NCBI RefSeq assembly: GCF_002440555.1
Contig: NZ_DJUR01000021.1
Coordinates: forward strand, 1 to 46,936
Origin: Aerococcus sp. UBA6277
Lineage (GTDB): Bacteria > Bacillota > Bacilli > Lactobacillales > Aerococcaceae
Length of the DNA: 46,936 nt
Reading direction: 5' to 3'
Part shown: positions 16,396 to 25,415 of the stretch, in pieces
Numbering within the stretch: position 1 is the stretch's first letter
Layout: each line of letters begins with the position of its first letter
Program-made: the position numbers and the translations under genes
Notes under the pieces: model-generated
What the model was told of the DNA's origin: nothing
The model's input: the letters and a program-made list of their open reading frames with translations, nothing else
Database searches by the model: none

Positions 16396-17100
16396 CTACT
16401 GAAATAATGCTTGCACTTCAGCAGGCGCCTCACCGAAAGCCACTGTTTCGGTTAAATTCCCTTGCACAATCCACCGTTGGGTCAAATCAGCTGTACACGT
16501 CATCAAGGTAATAATAGGATTACCCGTCACTTCTTGCGAAATATACTGCACTTGATCAGGATTCACTGCTTCAACGAAGAAAGTTTCATATACGTAAACG
16601 TTGGTCAAATCTGTCAGGTAAATTTTATCCCCAACCGTCACTGAATCCGAAATGTTATTCAGTAAGATATCTGTCCCGTAGCCGATATGGTGGCTAGCTA
16701 AAGTATAATTCCCTTGGCCCATGACTTGGTCTGGGAACATAGTCCCTGCACCCGACACCATGGCTACATCAGACATGCCTTTAATGACTGCGGTATTTAA
16801 ATTGGCATCCGGAATAGCTACTGCCCCCAGGACATCCAAGTCTGCTTCGCCCGATTCAATGTCCGCCCGCACTTGGTTGACTTCTGTTGCCGACACATTG
16901 CGAACCTCATTGAAATCAAACTGGCCATTTGACTGGTCCGACGCATTTTCTTGTAGCTCTTCAGCCGTATAATTTGCTACCGCCACATCTTGCTGGTTTA
17001 AATACACCTGTACCACTGGCCAAGCCTGGTTGATCATAATGACTATCCCAATCACCAATAATATCAGTCCTAAAACCCGACGAAAGCCCACTCTTCTCAT
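16396..17100 (-). CDS. class A-like sortase (LPXTG transpeptidase)
   Basis: A membrane-anchored cysteine transpeptidase that links LPXTG-type surface proteins to peptidoglycan. A signal-anchor helix lies at about 8-30, a spacer to about 85, then the catalytic domain. The conserved residues are His in LASHHIG (137/138), Cys in TLMTC (202) and Arg in LTQRW (209). A frame opens upstream with TTG at 17136 but has no ribosome binding site. The ATG at 17098-17100 follows GTAGG at nine bases. No substrate protein with an LPXTG signal is in the window, so it looks like a housekeeping sortase at a separate locus. Confidence 0.88.
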   Translation of the reverse strand: MRRVGFRRVLGLILLVIGIVIMINQAWPVVQVYLNQQDVAVANYTAEELQENASDQSNGQFDFNEVRNVSATEVNQVRADIESGEADLDVLGAVAIPDANLNTAVIKGMSDVAMVSGAGTMFPDQVMGQGNYTLASHHIGYGTDILLNNISDSVTVGDKIYLTDLTNVYVYETFFVEAVNPDQVQYISQEVTGNPIITLMTCTADLTQRWIVQGNLTETVAFGEAPAEVQALFQ

Positions 17101-17225
17101 CAATAGACACCTACTTCCAATTCGCATTATTTTCAAGGCTCATTATGACACATTTTCCAACCATCCGCTATCTAGACCTTTGTCACAAATTCAATCCACA
17201 GACAAGTTTTTGACTTTCCACCAAC

Positions 17226-17506
17226 TTATTCACACCATTTGAATAATACCAGCCTTATTTATCAAGTTTTCAACCGTTTTTACAAAAGTTTCCCACAGCT
17301 TGTTGATAAGTGTCCGGATATCTACACAGATTTTACACAAGAATACCCCATTTACCCACATACTTATCCACAAATCCACAGACTCATACACAAATCGCAG
17401 ACAAAAAAGGACACTTTTGCCTTAAAAAGTGTCCTTTTCCCTATTTTACTGTGGATGAAGGCGGTTTTAGCCACACATATACCCAGAATGATGAAACTTA
17501 TCCCCA
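17226..17506. other. cluster of DnaA-box sequences in a noncoding block
   Basis: The 540-base gap between the sortase and cysE genes holds two perfect DnaA boxes (TTATNCACA): TTATTCACA at 17226-17234 and TTATCCACA at 17364-17372. Six more positions differ by one base: 17301-17309 (reverse), 17331-17339, 17352-17360, 17384-17392, 17450-17458 (reverse) and 17498-17506. Most lie on the plus strand. No dnaA or dnaN is nearby, so this is not a standard oriC; it may be a DnaA-titrating or regulatory cluster. Frames across the block look non-coding. Confidence 0.5.
17403..17438 (-). terminator. terminator downstream of cysK-cysE
   Basis: A perfect 14-bp inverted repeat, AAAAGGACACTTTT (17405-17418) with AAAAGTGTCCTTTT (17425-17438), has a six-base loop and six T's on the minus strand. 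It lies about 210 bases after the cysE stop and sits inside the DnaA-box cluster. Confidence 0.7.
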
Positions 17507-17521
17507 TTTCAAGCATACCTG

Positions 17522-17635
17522 TAGTATCGGATGCCAAAAGTCAGAATTATCCGACACTTCCCAAAATACCCAATTACTTGCCGTAAATGTTCACCTTTTG
17601 GTCCAGCGCTTCAATTCTTAGTGACTTTTGTCACA
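17522..17635 (-). repeat. dispersed noncoding repeat, copy B (cysE 3' region)
   Basis: Homologous to 10178-10294 in the same orientation relative to the upstream gene. It begins nine bases after the cysE stop with TGTGACAAAAGTC, continues with GCGCTGGACCAAAAGGTGAA and GTATTTTGGGAAGTGTCGG, and ends with TTTTGGCATCCGATACTA. The conserved position right behind a stop codon in both copies argues for a 3' UTR role or for preferred insertion there. Confidence 0.6.
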
Positions 17636-17644
17636 CTTCCTATG

Positions 17645-18214
17645 TTAAATACTATATTCACCTATTCGGTTCCAATTCTTGTCATGTAAAATAATGCGGG
17701 CAGGCACCCCAACGGCCGTCGCATAGGGTGGCACATCATGAATTACAACAGCATTGGCCCCAACTTTGGCATGGTGGCCAACAGTGACATTACCTAAAAC
17801 AGTGGCGTTTGCCCCCACCTCAACGTCATGTTGGATGGTCGGATGGCGCTTTGCCCCCTTGTCATTACCAGTCCCGCCTAAAGTGACCCCGTGGTACAAC
17901 TTGACCCGGTCGCCAACAATAGCCGTTTCCCCAATGACAACGCCCATGCCGTGGTCGATAAAGACGTTTTTCCCAATTTGGGCCCCTGGATGGATTTCAA
18001 TGCCTGTATCCTTGCGGGTCGCTTCTGCCATTTTCCGGGCACCATAATAGTCTTCTTGTAAATAGAGTTCTCGCTCTGCGATATGGCGGACCACTGCCTG
18101 AAAACCTGGATATAGAAAGACTTCTTCTAAGGAATGAGGCGCTGGATCGTGGTCATATATGTATTGGGCGAAGTCGCGGTGCGCTTCGTTTAACTCATCA
18201 CTCAGCATGCCCAT
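17645..18214 (-). CDS. cysE: serine O-acetyltransferase
   Basis: Acetylates L-serine with acetyl-CoA to give O-acetylserine, the substrate of CysK. The N-terminal helical domain is followed by the left-handed hexapeptide-repeat helix, with the signature [19 protein letters not shown] and [13 protein letters not shown], then [11 protein letters not shown] and KRHPTI. The C-terminus is short and lacks the long tail that docks into CysK in enteric bacteria. The frame is open further upstream to a TTG at 18274 inside cysK. I favour the ATG at 18214 (or 18208), which overlaps the cysK stop by 11-17 bases and suggests translational coupling. Neither ATG has a strong ribosome binding site. Confidence 0.88.
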   Translation of the reverse strand: MGMLSDELNEAHRDFAQYIYDHDPAPHSLEEVFLYPGFQAVVRHIAERELYLQEDYYGARKMAEATRKDTGIEIHPGAQIGKNVFIDHGMGVVIGETAIVGDRVKLYHGVTLGGTGNDKGAKRHPTIQHDVEVGANATVLGNVTVGHHAKVGANAVVIHDVPPYATAVGVPARIILHDKNWNRIGEYSI

Positions 18215-19118
18215 CACCGAATTGGCTAGTTGATAGGTAACGTTCACCTGAATCTGGTAATACGGTGACAACAACCTTGCCTTTACCTAATTCTTTAGCG
18301 AGCTCTTTTGCCGCTACATAGTTAGCACCTGAAGAGAAACCAGCGAAAATCCCTTGAGAAGTCGCCAATTCTTTGGCTGCCGCAATCGCATCTTCATTTG
18401 AAACAGTCGCTACTTTGTCTAAAATAGATTGATCTAAGACTTTAGGAATAAAGTTGGCACCTAATCCTTGAATCTTATGAGGGCCTGCCTTACCTTCAGT
18501 TAATAGCGGTGAATCACTTGGCTCACCACCCCAAACAACAGTAGCTGGATTCTTCTCTTTTAAGACATGACCAACACCTGAAACCGTACCACCAGTACCA
18601 ATACCAACCACAAAGCCGTCAACATTCGGTAAGTCAGCTAAGATTTCTTTGGCAGTTGTTTCCTCGTGGGCAGTCACATTGGCTCCGTTTGTAAATTGAC
18701 CAAAGACCACACCATTACGTTCAGCCGCAACTTTTTCAGCGGTTTCACCAGCCAATGCCATACCACCAGATTTATCTGTCAAAATCAGTTCCGCACCGTA
18801 AGCTTGGATCAATTGACGACGCTCGATACTCATTGATTCTGGCATCACGATCACGACATTAATACCTAAAGCCGCACCAACCATAGCTAATCCAACACCC
18901 GTATTACCAGAAGTTGACTCAACAATTGTTCCGCCAACTGATACTTTTCCTGAATCCAACAAGTCTTGGACAATATATTTTACGGGACGGTCTTTTACCG
19001 AACCTGATGGATTATTTTTCTCTAACTTGACATAGATATCCGCAGAATCTTCATCCAAACCATTAATTTTGACCAAAGGTGTATAACCAATCGCGTCTAC
19101 AATATTTTCAAATAACAT
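18198..19118 (-). CDS. cysK: cysteine synthase A (O-acetylserine sulfhydrylase)
   Basis: A PLP enzyme making L-cysteine from O-acetylserine and sulfide. It has 306 residues. The lysine that binds PLP lies in [11 protein letters not shown] (K42). The substrate loop is ESTSGNTG, and the phosphate-binding glycine loop is [11 protein letters not shown] longer frame starts at 19193, but the ATG at 19118 follows GGAGGG at a good distance and gives the normal family N-terminus ([18 protein letters not shown]). It is the first gene of a two-gene cysteine operon with cysE. Confidence 0.95.
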   Translation of the reverse strand: MLFENIVDAIGYTPLVKINGLDEDSADIYVKLEKNNPSGSVKDRPVKYIVQDLLDSGKVSVGGTIVESTSGNTGVGLAMVGAALGINVVIVMPESMSIERRQLIQAYGAELILTDKSGGMALAGETAEKVAAERNGVVFGQFTNGANVTAHEETTAKEILADLPNVDGFVVGIGTGGTVSGVGHVLKEKNPATVVWGGEPSDSPLLTEGKAGPHKIQGLGANFIPKVLDQSILDKVATVSNEDAIAAAKELATSQGIFAGFSSGANYVAAKELAKELGKGKVVVTVLPDSGERYLSTSQFGDGHAE

Positions 19119-19342
19119 AAAATCCCTCCATATATAAGCTATCATCATTTTTTGACTACTTGCTTTCACGCTATACTTTTCTGAATTTCTCAAGAGTTTT
19201 CTAACTGAAAGACAAGTGAACTATCTACCCGAATAGTACCTTTTTCATTGCACATAAGCAATTGCTTTGCTCAGTTTTTGATGATGAATAATTGAAGGAT
19301 TTTGATTGTATTTGTCTATCAAGAAAAGGGGGGATAAACACT

Positions 19343-19370
19343 TTGACAATAAGAATTAAAGGCGTATCAT
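19343..19370 (+). promoter_or_regulatory. promoter of the GNAT gene
   Basis: TTGACA (19343-19348), a 16-base spacer and TATCAT (19365-19370). The -10 covers an in-frame ATG at 19369, which supports the later start codon at 19399. Confidence 0.55.
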
Positions 19371-19398
19371 GGACTTATTAAATCTCTTGGAGGTACAT

Positions 19399-19863
19399 AT
19401 GGATATTCGATTCGCACAGGGTATAGATATTCCTGATATTTTAAAACTACTAGAACAAGTCAATTTGATTCACCACCAAGCTCGGCCAGACATCCTGAAG
19501 GAAGCGCCTAAGTATACTTCGGATGAAATTGCGAACATTATTGAAGATCCACAACGCCCAATTTTAGTCGCTATTGAAGATAATCGTGTACTTGGTTACA
19601 TGTTTGGTATCTTCCAAGAAACCTCTGAAAGTGCGTTTCTAGTTGGCGAGAAATCCTTATACATTGATGATATCTGTGTTGATCAAAATGCCCGTGGTAA
19701 ACATGTCGGCCAAACCCTTTACCAAGCCACTAAAGAATTAGCCGCCGATACAGGTTGCCGCCGCATCACCCTAAACGTTTGGGCCTTCAACGACTCAGCC
19801 AAATCTTTCTATGAAAAAATGGGCATGCAGACCTTTAAAACGACATTAGAAGACATTTTATAA
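19399..19863 (+). CDS. GNAT family N-acetyltransferase
   Basis: A 154-residue acetyl-CoA-dependent N-acetyltransferase of unknown substrate. The acetyl-CoA motif A appears as YIDDICVDQNARGKHVGQTL (about 89-108), followed by the usual late motif NVWAFNDSAKSFYEKMGM. The N-terminal part (LLEQVNLIHHQARPDIL) is like that of small ribosomal-protein or metabolite acetylases, but does not identify the target. GGAGG seven bases before the ATG fixes the start. It is a single-gene unit with its own promoter and terminator, divergent from cysK. Confidence 0.85.
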   Translation: MDIRFAQGIDIPDILKLLEQVNLIHHQARPDILKEAPKYTSDEIANIIEDPQRPILVAIEDNRVLGYMFGIFQETSESAFLVGEKSLYIDDICVDQNARGKHVGQTLYQATKELAADTGCRRITLNVWAFNDSAKSFYEKMGMQTFKTTLEDIL

Positions 19864-19873
19864 ACTATCACAA

Positions 19874-19905
19874 CGACTTAACGGACATGTTAGGTCGCTT
19901 TTTTT
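19874..19905 (+). terminator. terminator of the GNAT gene
   Basis: CGACTTAAC/GTTAGGTCG, a 9-bp stem with one wobble and a six-base loop, is followed by seven T's eleven bases after the stop. Confidence 0.85.
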
Positions 19906-19925
19906 GAAAAAAGATTTCTACCATC

Positions 19926-19963
19926 AAAAAAGAGCGCTGACGAATTTCTTCACCAACACTCTT
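19926..19963 (-). terminator. terminator of the amidohydrolase operon
   Basis: GAGTGTTG...CAGCGCTC, an 8-bp stem with wobbles and partial inner pairing, is followed by six T's on the minus strand. It lies 30 bases after the amidohydrolase stop. Confidence 0.75.
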
Positions 19964-19990
19964 ACTTATACATAGCCATTCTTTTTTCAA

Positions 19991-21331
19991 TTACACTTCT
20001 TCTAGCATTTCTTTTGCTGTAGCTACAAACTCATCCATTACCACTGAAATTTCTCGTTTCATCTCTTCTTGGTGTACTCGAGTTAATTGACCATTATCTA
20101 CTAGATGGGCGCCATTAACCCAAACATCTTGTACATTTTCTGATTTACCTTGGTAAACGATGGTTGAATAGGGATCATAAACTGGGAACATATTGAAAGA
20201 CTTCGTCTCTAATAAGACAATATCAGCCTCATAGCCTATCGACAGCTGGCCTACCTTATTCTCTATGTGCAAGGCCTTAGCCCCACCACGTGTGGCTAGG
20301 TAAAAAATGTCTTTAGCGGGAAATGCTGACCGGTTTTTATTGGCTGTTTTTTGTGCATAAGCCATAGTCCGCATTTGATTGAACATATCTAAGATATTGC
20401 CTGAGCTTGGTCCATCTGTTCCTAAACCAACTGTGACACCCGCATCAAGCATTTTTTGAATAGGTGCCACCCCCTTAGCTGACTTGGTATTCGCTACAAC
20501 ACAATGGGCAACGGATACGCCGTATTGGTCTAGTACTTTTATATTTTCCTCATTCGTGTGAATGCAGTGTACAGCAACCATATGATCATTCAAAACGCCT
20601 TGATCAGCTAAATACTGAACTGGTGTTGATTGATATTTTTCCCTAAATTCCGCCATCTCCTGGTCCATTTCCGACATGTGAATCCCATATAAGATGTCAT
20701 TGTCCTTCGCAATTTGAGCGATTTCTTGTAAGACTGGTAGGTCAACTGAATAAGTCGCATGTGGGCCAATCGCTGGTTTCACCAATTCATGGTTACGCCA
20801 TTTTTCGATGAATTCAGGTAAGAGCTTCATGCCGTAATTAATTTCGTTTAAATTTTCGCACGAAGTAGACGATTGAACAGTTTGGCCAAGAAAGGCACGT
20901 ATTCCCATTTCGTTAGCTACCTCTGCTACGTCATTTTCGTAGAAATACATATCAAAAACAGTCGTAATACCAGATTGTAGCATTTCTGCAATTGCCATCT
21001 TGGAAGATGCACAACATAATTCTTTTGTCAGACTACGCTCTAATGGTAGCAAAAGCCGGAATAACCGATCTTTCATATCATCGCCTAATCCCCGAAAAGG
21101 AATCATCCCCATATGACAATGCGTGTTAATCATTCCAGGTATCAGGAGTCCACCAGCAGCATCTACCACCTTGATACTCTCTTCAAAAGCATCCGGATAC
21201 GTGTCATCATATTTGGCCATTGGCCCAAGATCTTGAATCACTGTATCTTCAATTAGTAGAAAGCCTTCGGGATAATCATTCCAATCATCATCCATAGTGA
21301 CTATCCATGCATTTTTTATGAGTGTCTTCAT
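19991..21331 (-). CDS. amidohydrolase, MTA/SAH deaminase-like
   Basis: A 446-residue metal-dependent deaminase of the amidohydrolase superfamily. The metal ligands are the HxH in GMINTHCHMG (H71, H73), and later His residues in IHMSEMDQE and VAHCVV, and Asp in GLGTDGPSS. The stretch FRGLGDDMKDRLF is like that of 5'-methylthioadenosine/S-adenosylhomocysteine deaminases; related enzymes act on guanine, 8-oxoguanine or triazines, so the substrate is open. It is the last gene of an operon with a complete ABC importer, and PurR boxes precede that operon, which together suggest a purine-type substrate brought in from outside. A good GAGGAG ribosome binding site supports the start. Confidence 0.82.
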   Translation of the reverse strand: MKTLIKNAWIVTMDDDWNDYPEGFLLIEDTVIQDLGPMAKYDDTYPDAFEESIKVVDAAGGLLIPGMINTHCHMGMIPFRGLGDDMKDRLFRLLLPLERSLTKELCCASSKMAIAEMLQSGITTVFDMYFYENDVAEVANEMGIRAFLGQTVQSSTSCENLNEINYGMKLLPEFIEKWRNHELVKPAIGPHATYSVDLPVLQEIAQIAKDNDILYGIHMSEMDQEMAEFREKYQSTPVQYLADQGVLNDHMVAVHCIHTNEENIKVLDQYGVSVAHCVVANTKSAKGVAPIQKMLDAGVTVGLGTDGPSSGNILDMFNQMRTMAYAQKTANKNRSAFPAKDIFYLATRGGAKALHIENKVGQLSIGYEADIVLLETKSFNMFPVYDPYSTIVYQGKSENVQDVWVNGAHLVDNGQLTRVHQEEMKREISVVMDEFVATAKEMLEEV

Positions 21332-21346
21332 CGATAAAACTCCTCG

Positions 21347-22450
21347 CTATTTGTTCAAGGTTTCATTCCATTTAGTTAACCAATCTGCCATTTGCTCATT
21401 GACAAATTTCGTGTCAATTGACTGCGCACGTTCAGCCACAGCCCCATAAGTTTTATTGGCAGCAGCTTCTTCAGATAATTCAACCGTCGTATTTACGGGT
21501 GCTTCGTTTAATGAAGTTGCAGTAGTAGATTGTAATTCTTGAGAAATTCTCCAGTCAATATAAGCATATGCTGCTTCTTTGTTTTCAGCTGTAGTTGGGA
21601 TATTAATCGTATTGTAATTAGCATAAGTACCTGATTCTGGCACTACATATTCAACGTTTGGATTACTTTCTTTGATAAGGTCATAGGCAAAGTCAGCAAC
21701 AACGGCTACTTCAATTTCACCTGCTTGGAACATATTAACTAGATCTGAAGATTTTTCGTAAGTTTTGACTACATTTGGTGATAATTCACTTAATCCCACA
21801 AATGCTGCTTCTCCTTTATCTGAAGTAATGTCCACATCTTTATAATCACTAGCTAGATATAACATCGCTGGACCAAAAGTTGTTGAAATATCTGGAATAG
21901 AGATGGCACTTGCATATTCCTCGTCCCATAATTGGTTCCATTCTTCAATTTCATGCCCAACTACGTCAGGATCATAAACAATCCCAATACTATTGACTGT
22001 ATACGGTACACCTGCACCATTTTCGTATACTTCCTTAGCACCTTCAGATAAATTCGCAATATTTGGTACCTGTTCTTCAGTTACAGTGTCAAAAAGGTCT
22101 GCACTAGCACCTTGATCTGCTTGTAATTGAGATAACTCAATTGCATCTATCCCTGTAGAAGCGCCACTTTCAACTTTAGACAAGCGTTCTGCCGCATTTC
22201 CTACTTCTAAAACAACATCATAGTTATTGTTCTCCCCAAAAGGTGTTGTAACATCCTGCTCAACGATATCCTGGCTTAAGCCAAAAGTAGATAAAGTAAA
22301 CTGACCAGCCTCACCAGAATTGCTAGCAGTTTCGTTTGTATCACTTGAACTTGCAGACGAACTCTCAAGATTAGCCGCGGAATTGCCACAACCTGCTAAA
22401 GTTAATAAAATAGCTGGAACGCCAATTAAAGTTAAAATACTTTTCTTCAT
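21347..22450 (-). CDS. PotD-like ABC transporter substrate-binding lipoprotein
   Basis: The receptor of the importer, 367 residues. The signal peptide ends with the lipobox LAGC (18-21), followed by a Ser/Ala-rich linker to about residue 45. The rest is a periplasmic-binding-protein fold of the spermidine/putrescine (PotD) class, for example GVPYTVNSIGIVYDP and GEIEVAVVADFAYDL. The frame is open to 22477, but the ATG at 22450 follows GAGGAG at nine bases and gives a normal signal peptide (MKKSILTLIGV). Family resemblance suggests a small cationic or nucleobase-like ligand; the deaminase and PurR boxes favour the second. Unproven. Confidence 0.82.
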   Translation of the reverse strand: MKKSILTLIGVPAILLTLAGCGNSAANLESSSASSSDTNETASNSGEAGQFTLSTFGLSQDIVEQDVTTPFGENNNYDVVLEVGNAAERLSKVESGASTGIDAIELSQLQADQGASADLFDTVTEEQVPNIANLSEGAKEVYENGAGVPYTVNSIGIVYDPDVVGHEIEEWNQLWDEEYASAISIPDISTTFGPAMLYLASDYKDVDITSDKGEAAFVGLSELSPNVVKTYEKSSDLVNMFQAGEIEVAVVADFAYDLIKESNPNVEYVVPESGTYANYNTINIPTTAENKEAAYAYIDWRISQELQSTTATSLNEAPVNTTVELSEEAAANKTYGAVAERAQSIDTKFVNEQMADWLTKWNETLNK

Positions 22451-22503
22451 AAGATTATTCTCCTCTTTATATATCAATGCTGTATCTAGTCATTCTCTGT
22501 CAA

Positions 22504-23559
22504 TTATTTAGCCAATATAATCATTCGGTCGCTTGGTAAGGTAAGTGTAACCTCTTGATCAACTTCAAATAAATCACTATCAGCAGTCGTCACAATAAAA
22601 TTACCTTGCTCACTTGCTACTTCATATTGATACCCTCTACCAAGATAGGTCCGAACACGAATTTTTCCACGAATTTGATTACTTCCTGGGATAGCGTCAT
22701 CTGCCCTCATTTGAATGTCAGCTGGGCGAATGGTCAAAACGACTTGACCAGCAGTAGATGTCTCATCACTTGCATCCACTTCAAACTGCTGACCTTTATT
22801 ATCAATATATGCACTGCCTTCCTTGGTTACAGTAATGAAGTTTTCAAAACCAATAAAGTCGGCTACGAAATGACTTCTAGGATGGCGGTAGATTTCTTCT
22901 GGTGTATTGAATTGCTCAATAACCCCTTGATTCATAATCGCTACCTTGTCAGAAATAGAGAAGCACTCTTCCTGATCATGGGTCACAAAGATAGTTGTAA
23001 TCCCTAATTGTTGTTGAATACGGCGAATTTCCTGACGCATCGTTACACGAAGTTTCGCATCTAGATTGGATAACGGCTCATCCAATAACAATAACTTGGG
23101 TTCTAAAACTAGCGCTCTAGCTAAGGCTACACGTTGTCGTTGACCACCAGATAATTGTTTTGGAAAACGTTGTTCAAAGCCTTTAAGTCCACAAATTTCA
23201 ATAAAACGTTGTACTTTTTCTTCAATCACTGTTGTCGCAATTTTTTTTGCTTTTAAACCAAAAGCAACATTGTCAAAGACACTTAAATGTGGAAACAAAG
23301 CATAACTTTGAAAAACCATTCCAAAGCCGCGTTTATGAACAGACACATCCGTCATATCTTCACCATCTAGAATGAATTGCCCTTTTTGCGGATTGATTAG
23401 CCCTGCAATCACACGCAATGTTGTCGTCTTCCCGCAACCACTAGGACCAAGTAAAGAAAGGAATTCTCCTTGCTTGATTTTAATAGAAAGGTCTTCAAGA
23501 ACATAATGCTCTTTCTTATCATAAGAAACGCCAATATTATTTAATTCTACAAAAGCCAT
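22504..23559 (-). CDS. PotA-like ABC transporter ATPase
   Basis: A 351-residue ATPase. Walker A is GPSGCGKTTTLR near residue 38, the signature is LSGGQRQRVALARAL near 136, and Walker B and D-loop read LLLLDEPLSNLD. A C-terminal TOBE-like beta domain starts at about 280 (VLTIRPADIQMR). This two-domain form is typical of the spermidine/iron/sulfate ABC families. It begins one base before the end of the preceding permease, implying coupled translation. Confidence 0.9.
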   Translation of the reverse strand: MAFVELNNIGVSYDKKEHYVLEDLSIKIKQGEFLSLLGPSGCGKTTTLRVIAGLINPQKGQFILDGEDMTDVSVHKRGFGMVFQSYALFPHLSVFDNVAFGLKAKKIATTVIEEKVQRFIEICGLKGFEQRFPKQLSGGQRQRVALARALVLEPKLLLLDEPLSNLDAKLRVTMRQEIRRIQQQLGITTIFVTHDQEECFSISDKVAIMNQGVIEQFNTPEEIYRHPRSHFVADFIGFENFITVTKEGSAYIDNKGQQFEVDASDETSTAGQVVLTIRPADIQMRADDAIPGSNQIRGKIRVRTYLGRGYQYEVASEQGNFIVTTADSDLFEVDQEVTLTLPSDRMIILAK

Positions 23560-24362
23560 TATTGGCCTCCTTCATCATTGGTTTGGTTGATGGCAGAAAT
23601 GCCAATCGTTTTGTCTACTAGCACCATTAACACAATAGTCACTACCATTAATAATGTGGATAAAGCTGAAACAGACGGGTCATAGTTGAATTCCATATAG
23701 CTCATTAAGGTAATCGGTAGCGTCGAAACACCTGGACCCGACAAGAACATTGAAACTGGAATATTGTTAAAAGAATTGATAAACGCCAATAAAAATGCAG
23801 ACATGATTCCTGAACGAATATTAGGCAAGACAATCTGAATTAAAGCTTGTGTCCTAGTTAATCCAAGCGTCCATGCTGCTTCTTCCAATGAATCATCCAT
23901 ATTTTGTAAGGCTGATCCAACAACTCGAATCACATAAGGAATGGAAATAATTAAATGACTCATGATTAATCCAGTCATAATAGATAATTGAAATTGAACG
24001 GTAACCAGCTGCATTAATACGTACCCGATCACCATACCCGGAACTAAAGTGGGTGACAGGAAAATATTATTAAGGAAGTTTTTCCCTTTAAAGTTTCCCT
24101 TTTCCAGCGCATAAGCTGCCGGAATGCCAATAAGTAGGGCAATAATTACTGCCACAAGGCCTACGATTAAACTCGTCATAAAGGAACGCTTAAAAGTTTC
24201 TGATTGAAAGACGACTAGATACCAATCTAGTGTGAAACCTTGAATGGGGAATTGAATAGTTGCCGCAGTCCCAAAAGATGTCACTACTATAACGACTAAA
24301 GGAATCAACAGAAATATAAACACCATACTAGCTATCAAAAGGAGTAATTTAGATTTTCGCAT
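23559..24362 (-). CDS. PotC-like ABC transporter permease
   Basis: A 267-residue inner-membrane permease with six hydrophobic segments (first at about 5-28). The EAA coupling loop is LEEAAWTLGLTRTQALIQIVLP around 158-179, of which EAAWTLG is diagnostic. It is the second permease of the importer and overlaps its neighbours on both sides by one base. The N-terminal helix may also act as a signal anchor. Confidence 0.88.
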   Translation of the reverse strand: MRKSKLLLLIASMVFIFLLIPLVVIVVTSFGTAATIQFPIQGFTLDWYLVVFQSETFKRSFMTSLIVGLVAVIIALLIGIPAAYALEKGNFKGKNFLNNIFLSPTLVPGMVIGYVLMQLVTVQFQLSIMTGLIMSHLIISIPYVIRVVGSALQNMDDSLEEAAWTLGLTRTQALIQIVLPNIRSGIMSAFLLAFINSFNNIPVSMFLSGPGVSTLPITLMSYMEFNYDPSVSALSTLLMVVTIVLMVLVDKTIGISAINQTNDEGGQ

Positions 24363-25201
24363 CAGTTTTCCTCCTCATACAACCGTCGATCAAGACGAGC
24401 AGCTAATTTATTCAATAACCACATAACCAAAACTGTTACCACAACCATAATCACTGCAATCACACTGGCTAATTGCCAATCTCCAAGTGTCATCGCTGAC
24501 TGTCTTAAATATGTAGCCAAGACCATATTACGATTGCCTCCCAATAGTTGCGGTGTGGTATAAGCTGTTAGGGTACCTGTAAAAACTAGAATAGACCCAA
24601 CTATCATGCCCGAAACACTTAGCGGTACAACTACCTTGATAAACACTTGAAGTTGGTTCAATCCTAAACTACCAGCAGCTTCAACAATTTCATCATCAAT
24701 ATTGTCCATAACCCCCACCAAAGAAGTAATCATTGTTGGTAGAAACAAATAAACAGAACCGATGATAATCGCAAACTCGGTATACAAGAGACTTAAAGGT
24801 TGATCAATGATCTTCAACGATAATAAGAGCTGATTGACCACGCCATTTTGTCCAAGAATATTAATCCAAGCAAAACTCCGAACCACGGAATTGGTTAATA
24901 AAGGGAAAACAGTAACTGCCATCATGATATTCTTCCATCGACTATTCAATCCAGATATGAAGTAGGCAGTCGGTACCCCTAAAATGATACAAATCACCGT
25001 AACAGTCAAAGCGATATAAAGTGTTCGCCATAAGACATTCAAACTATAGCTACTTTCAAAAAACGAACGATAATATTCAATTGGATTACCAGATTCGGTG
25101 ACAAATGTGGTCACAAATAGCATGGCTAAAGGAATTAGCAAGAACACAAGTACCAATATAAGGGTTGGTAGTAGTGCTATCGTGCGACTTACTTTGTGCA
25201 T
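24362..25201 (-). CDS. PotB-like ABC transporter permease
   Basis: A 279-residue inner-membrane permease with six hydrophobic segments. Its coupling loop is DEIVEAAGSLGLNQLQVF near 169-186. It is the first gene of the five-gene operon (permease, permease, ATPase, receptor, amidohydrolase). The ribosome binding site AAAGGAAG lies before the ATG, and the AT-rich region upstream contains the PurR-box matches. Confidence 0.88.
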   Translation of the reverse strand: MHKVSRTIALLPTLILVLVFLLIPLAMLFVTTFVTESGNPIEYYRSFFESSYSLNVLWRTLYIALTVTVICIILGVPTAYFISGLNSRWKNIMMAVTVFPLLTNSVVRSFAWINILGQNGVVNQLLLSLKIIDQPLSLLYTEFAIIIGSVYLFLPTMITSLVGVMDNIDDEIVEAAGSLGLNQLQVFIKVVVPLSVSGMIVGSILVFTGTLTAYTTPQLLGGNRNMVLATYLRQSAMTLGDWQLASVIAVIMVVVTVLVMWLLNKLAARLDRRLYEEEN

Positions 25202-25298
25202 TATTTTTCTTCCTTTCTTTTAAAACATACTAATCATTTAAGCACAAACACGAACGAATTAAAATAAAATTATTGATATTATACGTATTTATTATAAA

Positions 25299-25311
25299 AT
25301 TGTTCGGATTT
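25299..25311 (-). promoter_or_regulatory. PurR box, perfect match, upstream of the ABC/amidohydrolase operon
   Basis: On the minus strand AAATCCGAACAAT matches the Gram-positive PurBox AWWWCCGAACWWT at every position. It overlaps the likely -35 region of a promoter whose -10 is TATAAT at 25278-25283. Depending on geometry PurR could repress (Bacillus style) or activate (Lactococcus style). Confidence 0.65.
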
Positions 25312-25359
25312 AACCTTTTGTATTTTACCTATTTTATATATAAGTAGCTACAAAGACTT

Positions 25360-25372
25360 AAAAACGAACATT
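25360..25372 (+). promoter_or_regulatory. second PurR-box match
   Basis: AAAAACGAACATT differs from AWWWCCGAACWWT by one base (A for the first C) and faces the opposite way from the box at 25299. A weaker third candidate, AAACACGAACGAA, is at 25246-25258 (three mismatches). Boxes in opposite orientation are usual for PurR, although the spacing here is wider than the Bacillus 16-17 bases. Confidence 0.45.
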
Positions 25373-25415
25373 ATGTCACCTACGACAAATCCATCAAATT
25401 GCTCTTCTAGCCATC

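Noticed and set aside
17239..17621. Two plus-strand frames of about 100-115 codons in the sortase-cysE gap
   Set aside because: They have no ribosome binding site and a biased, His/Thr/Pro-rich content caused by DnaA-box-like repeats. They also run through a terminator hairpin.
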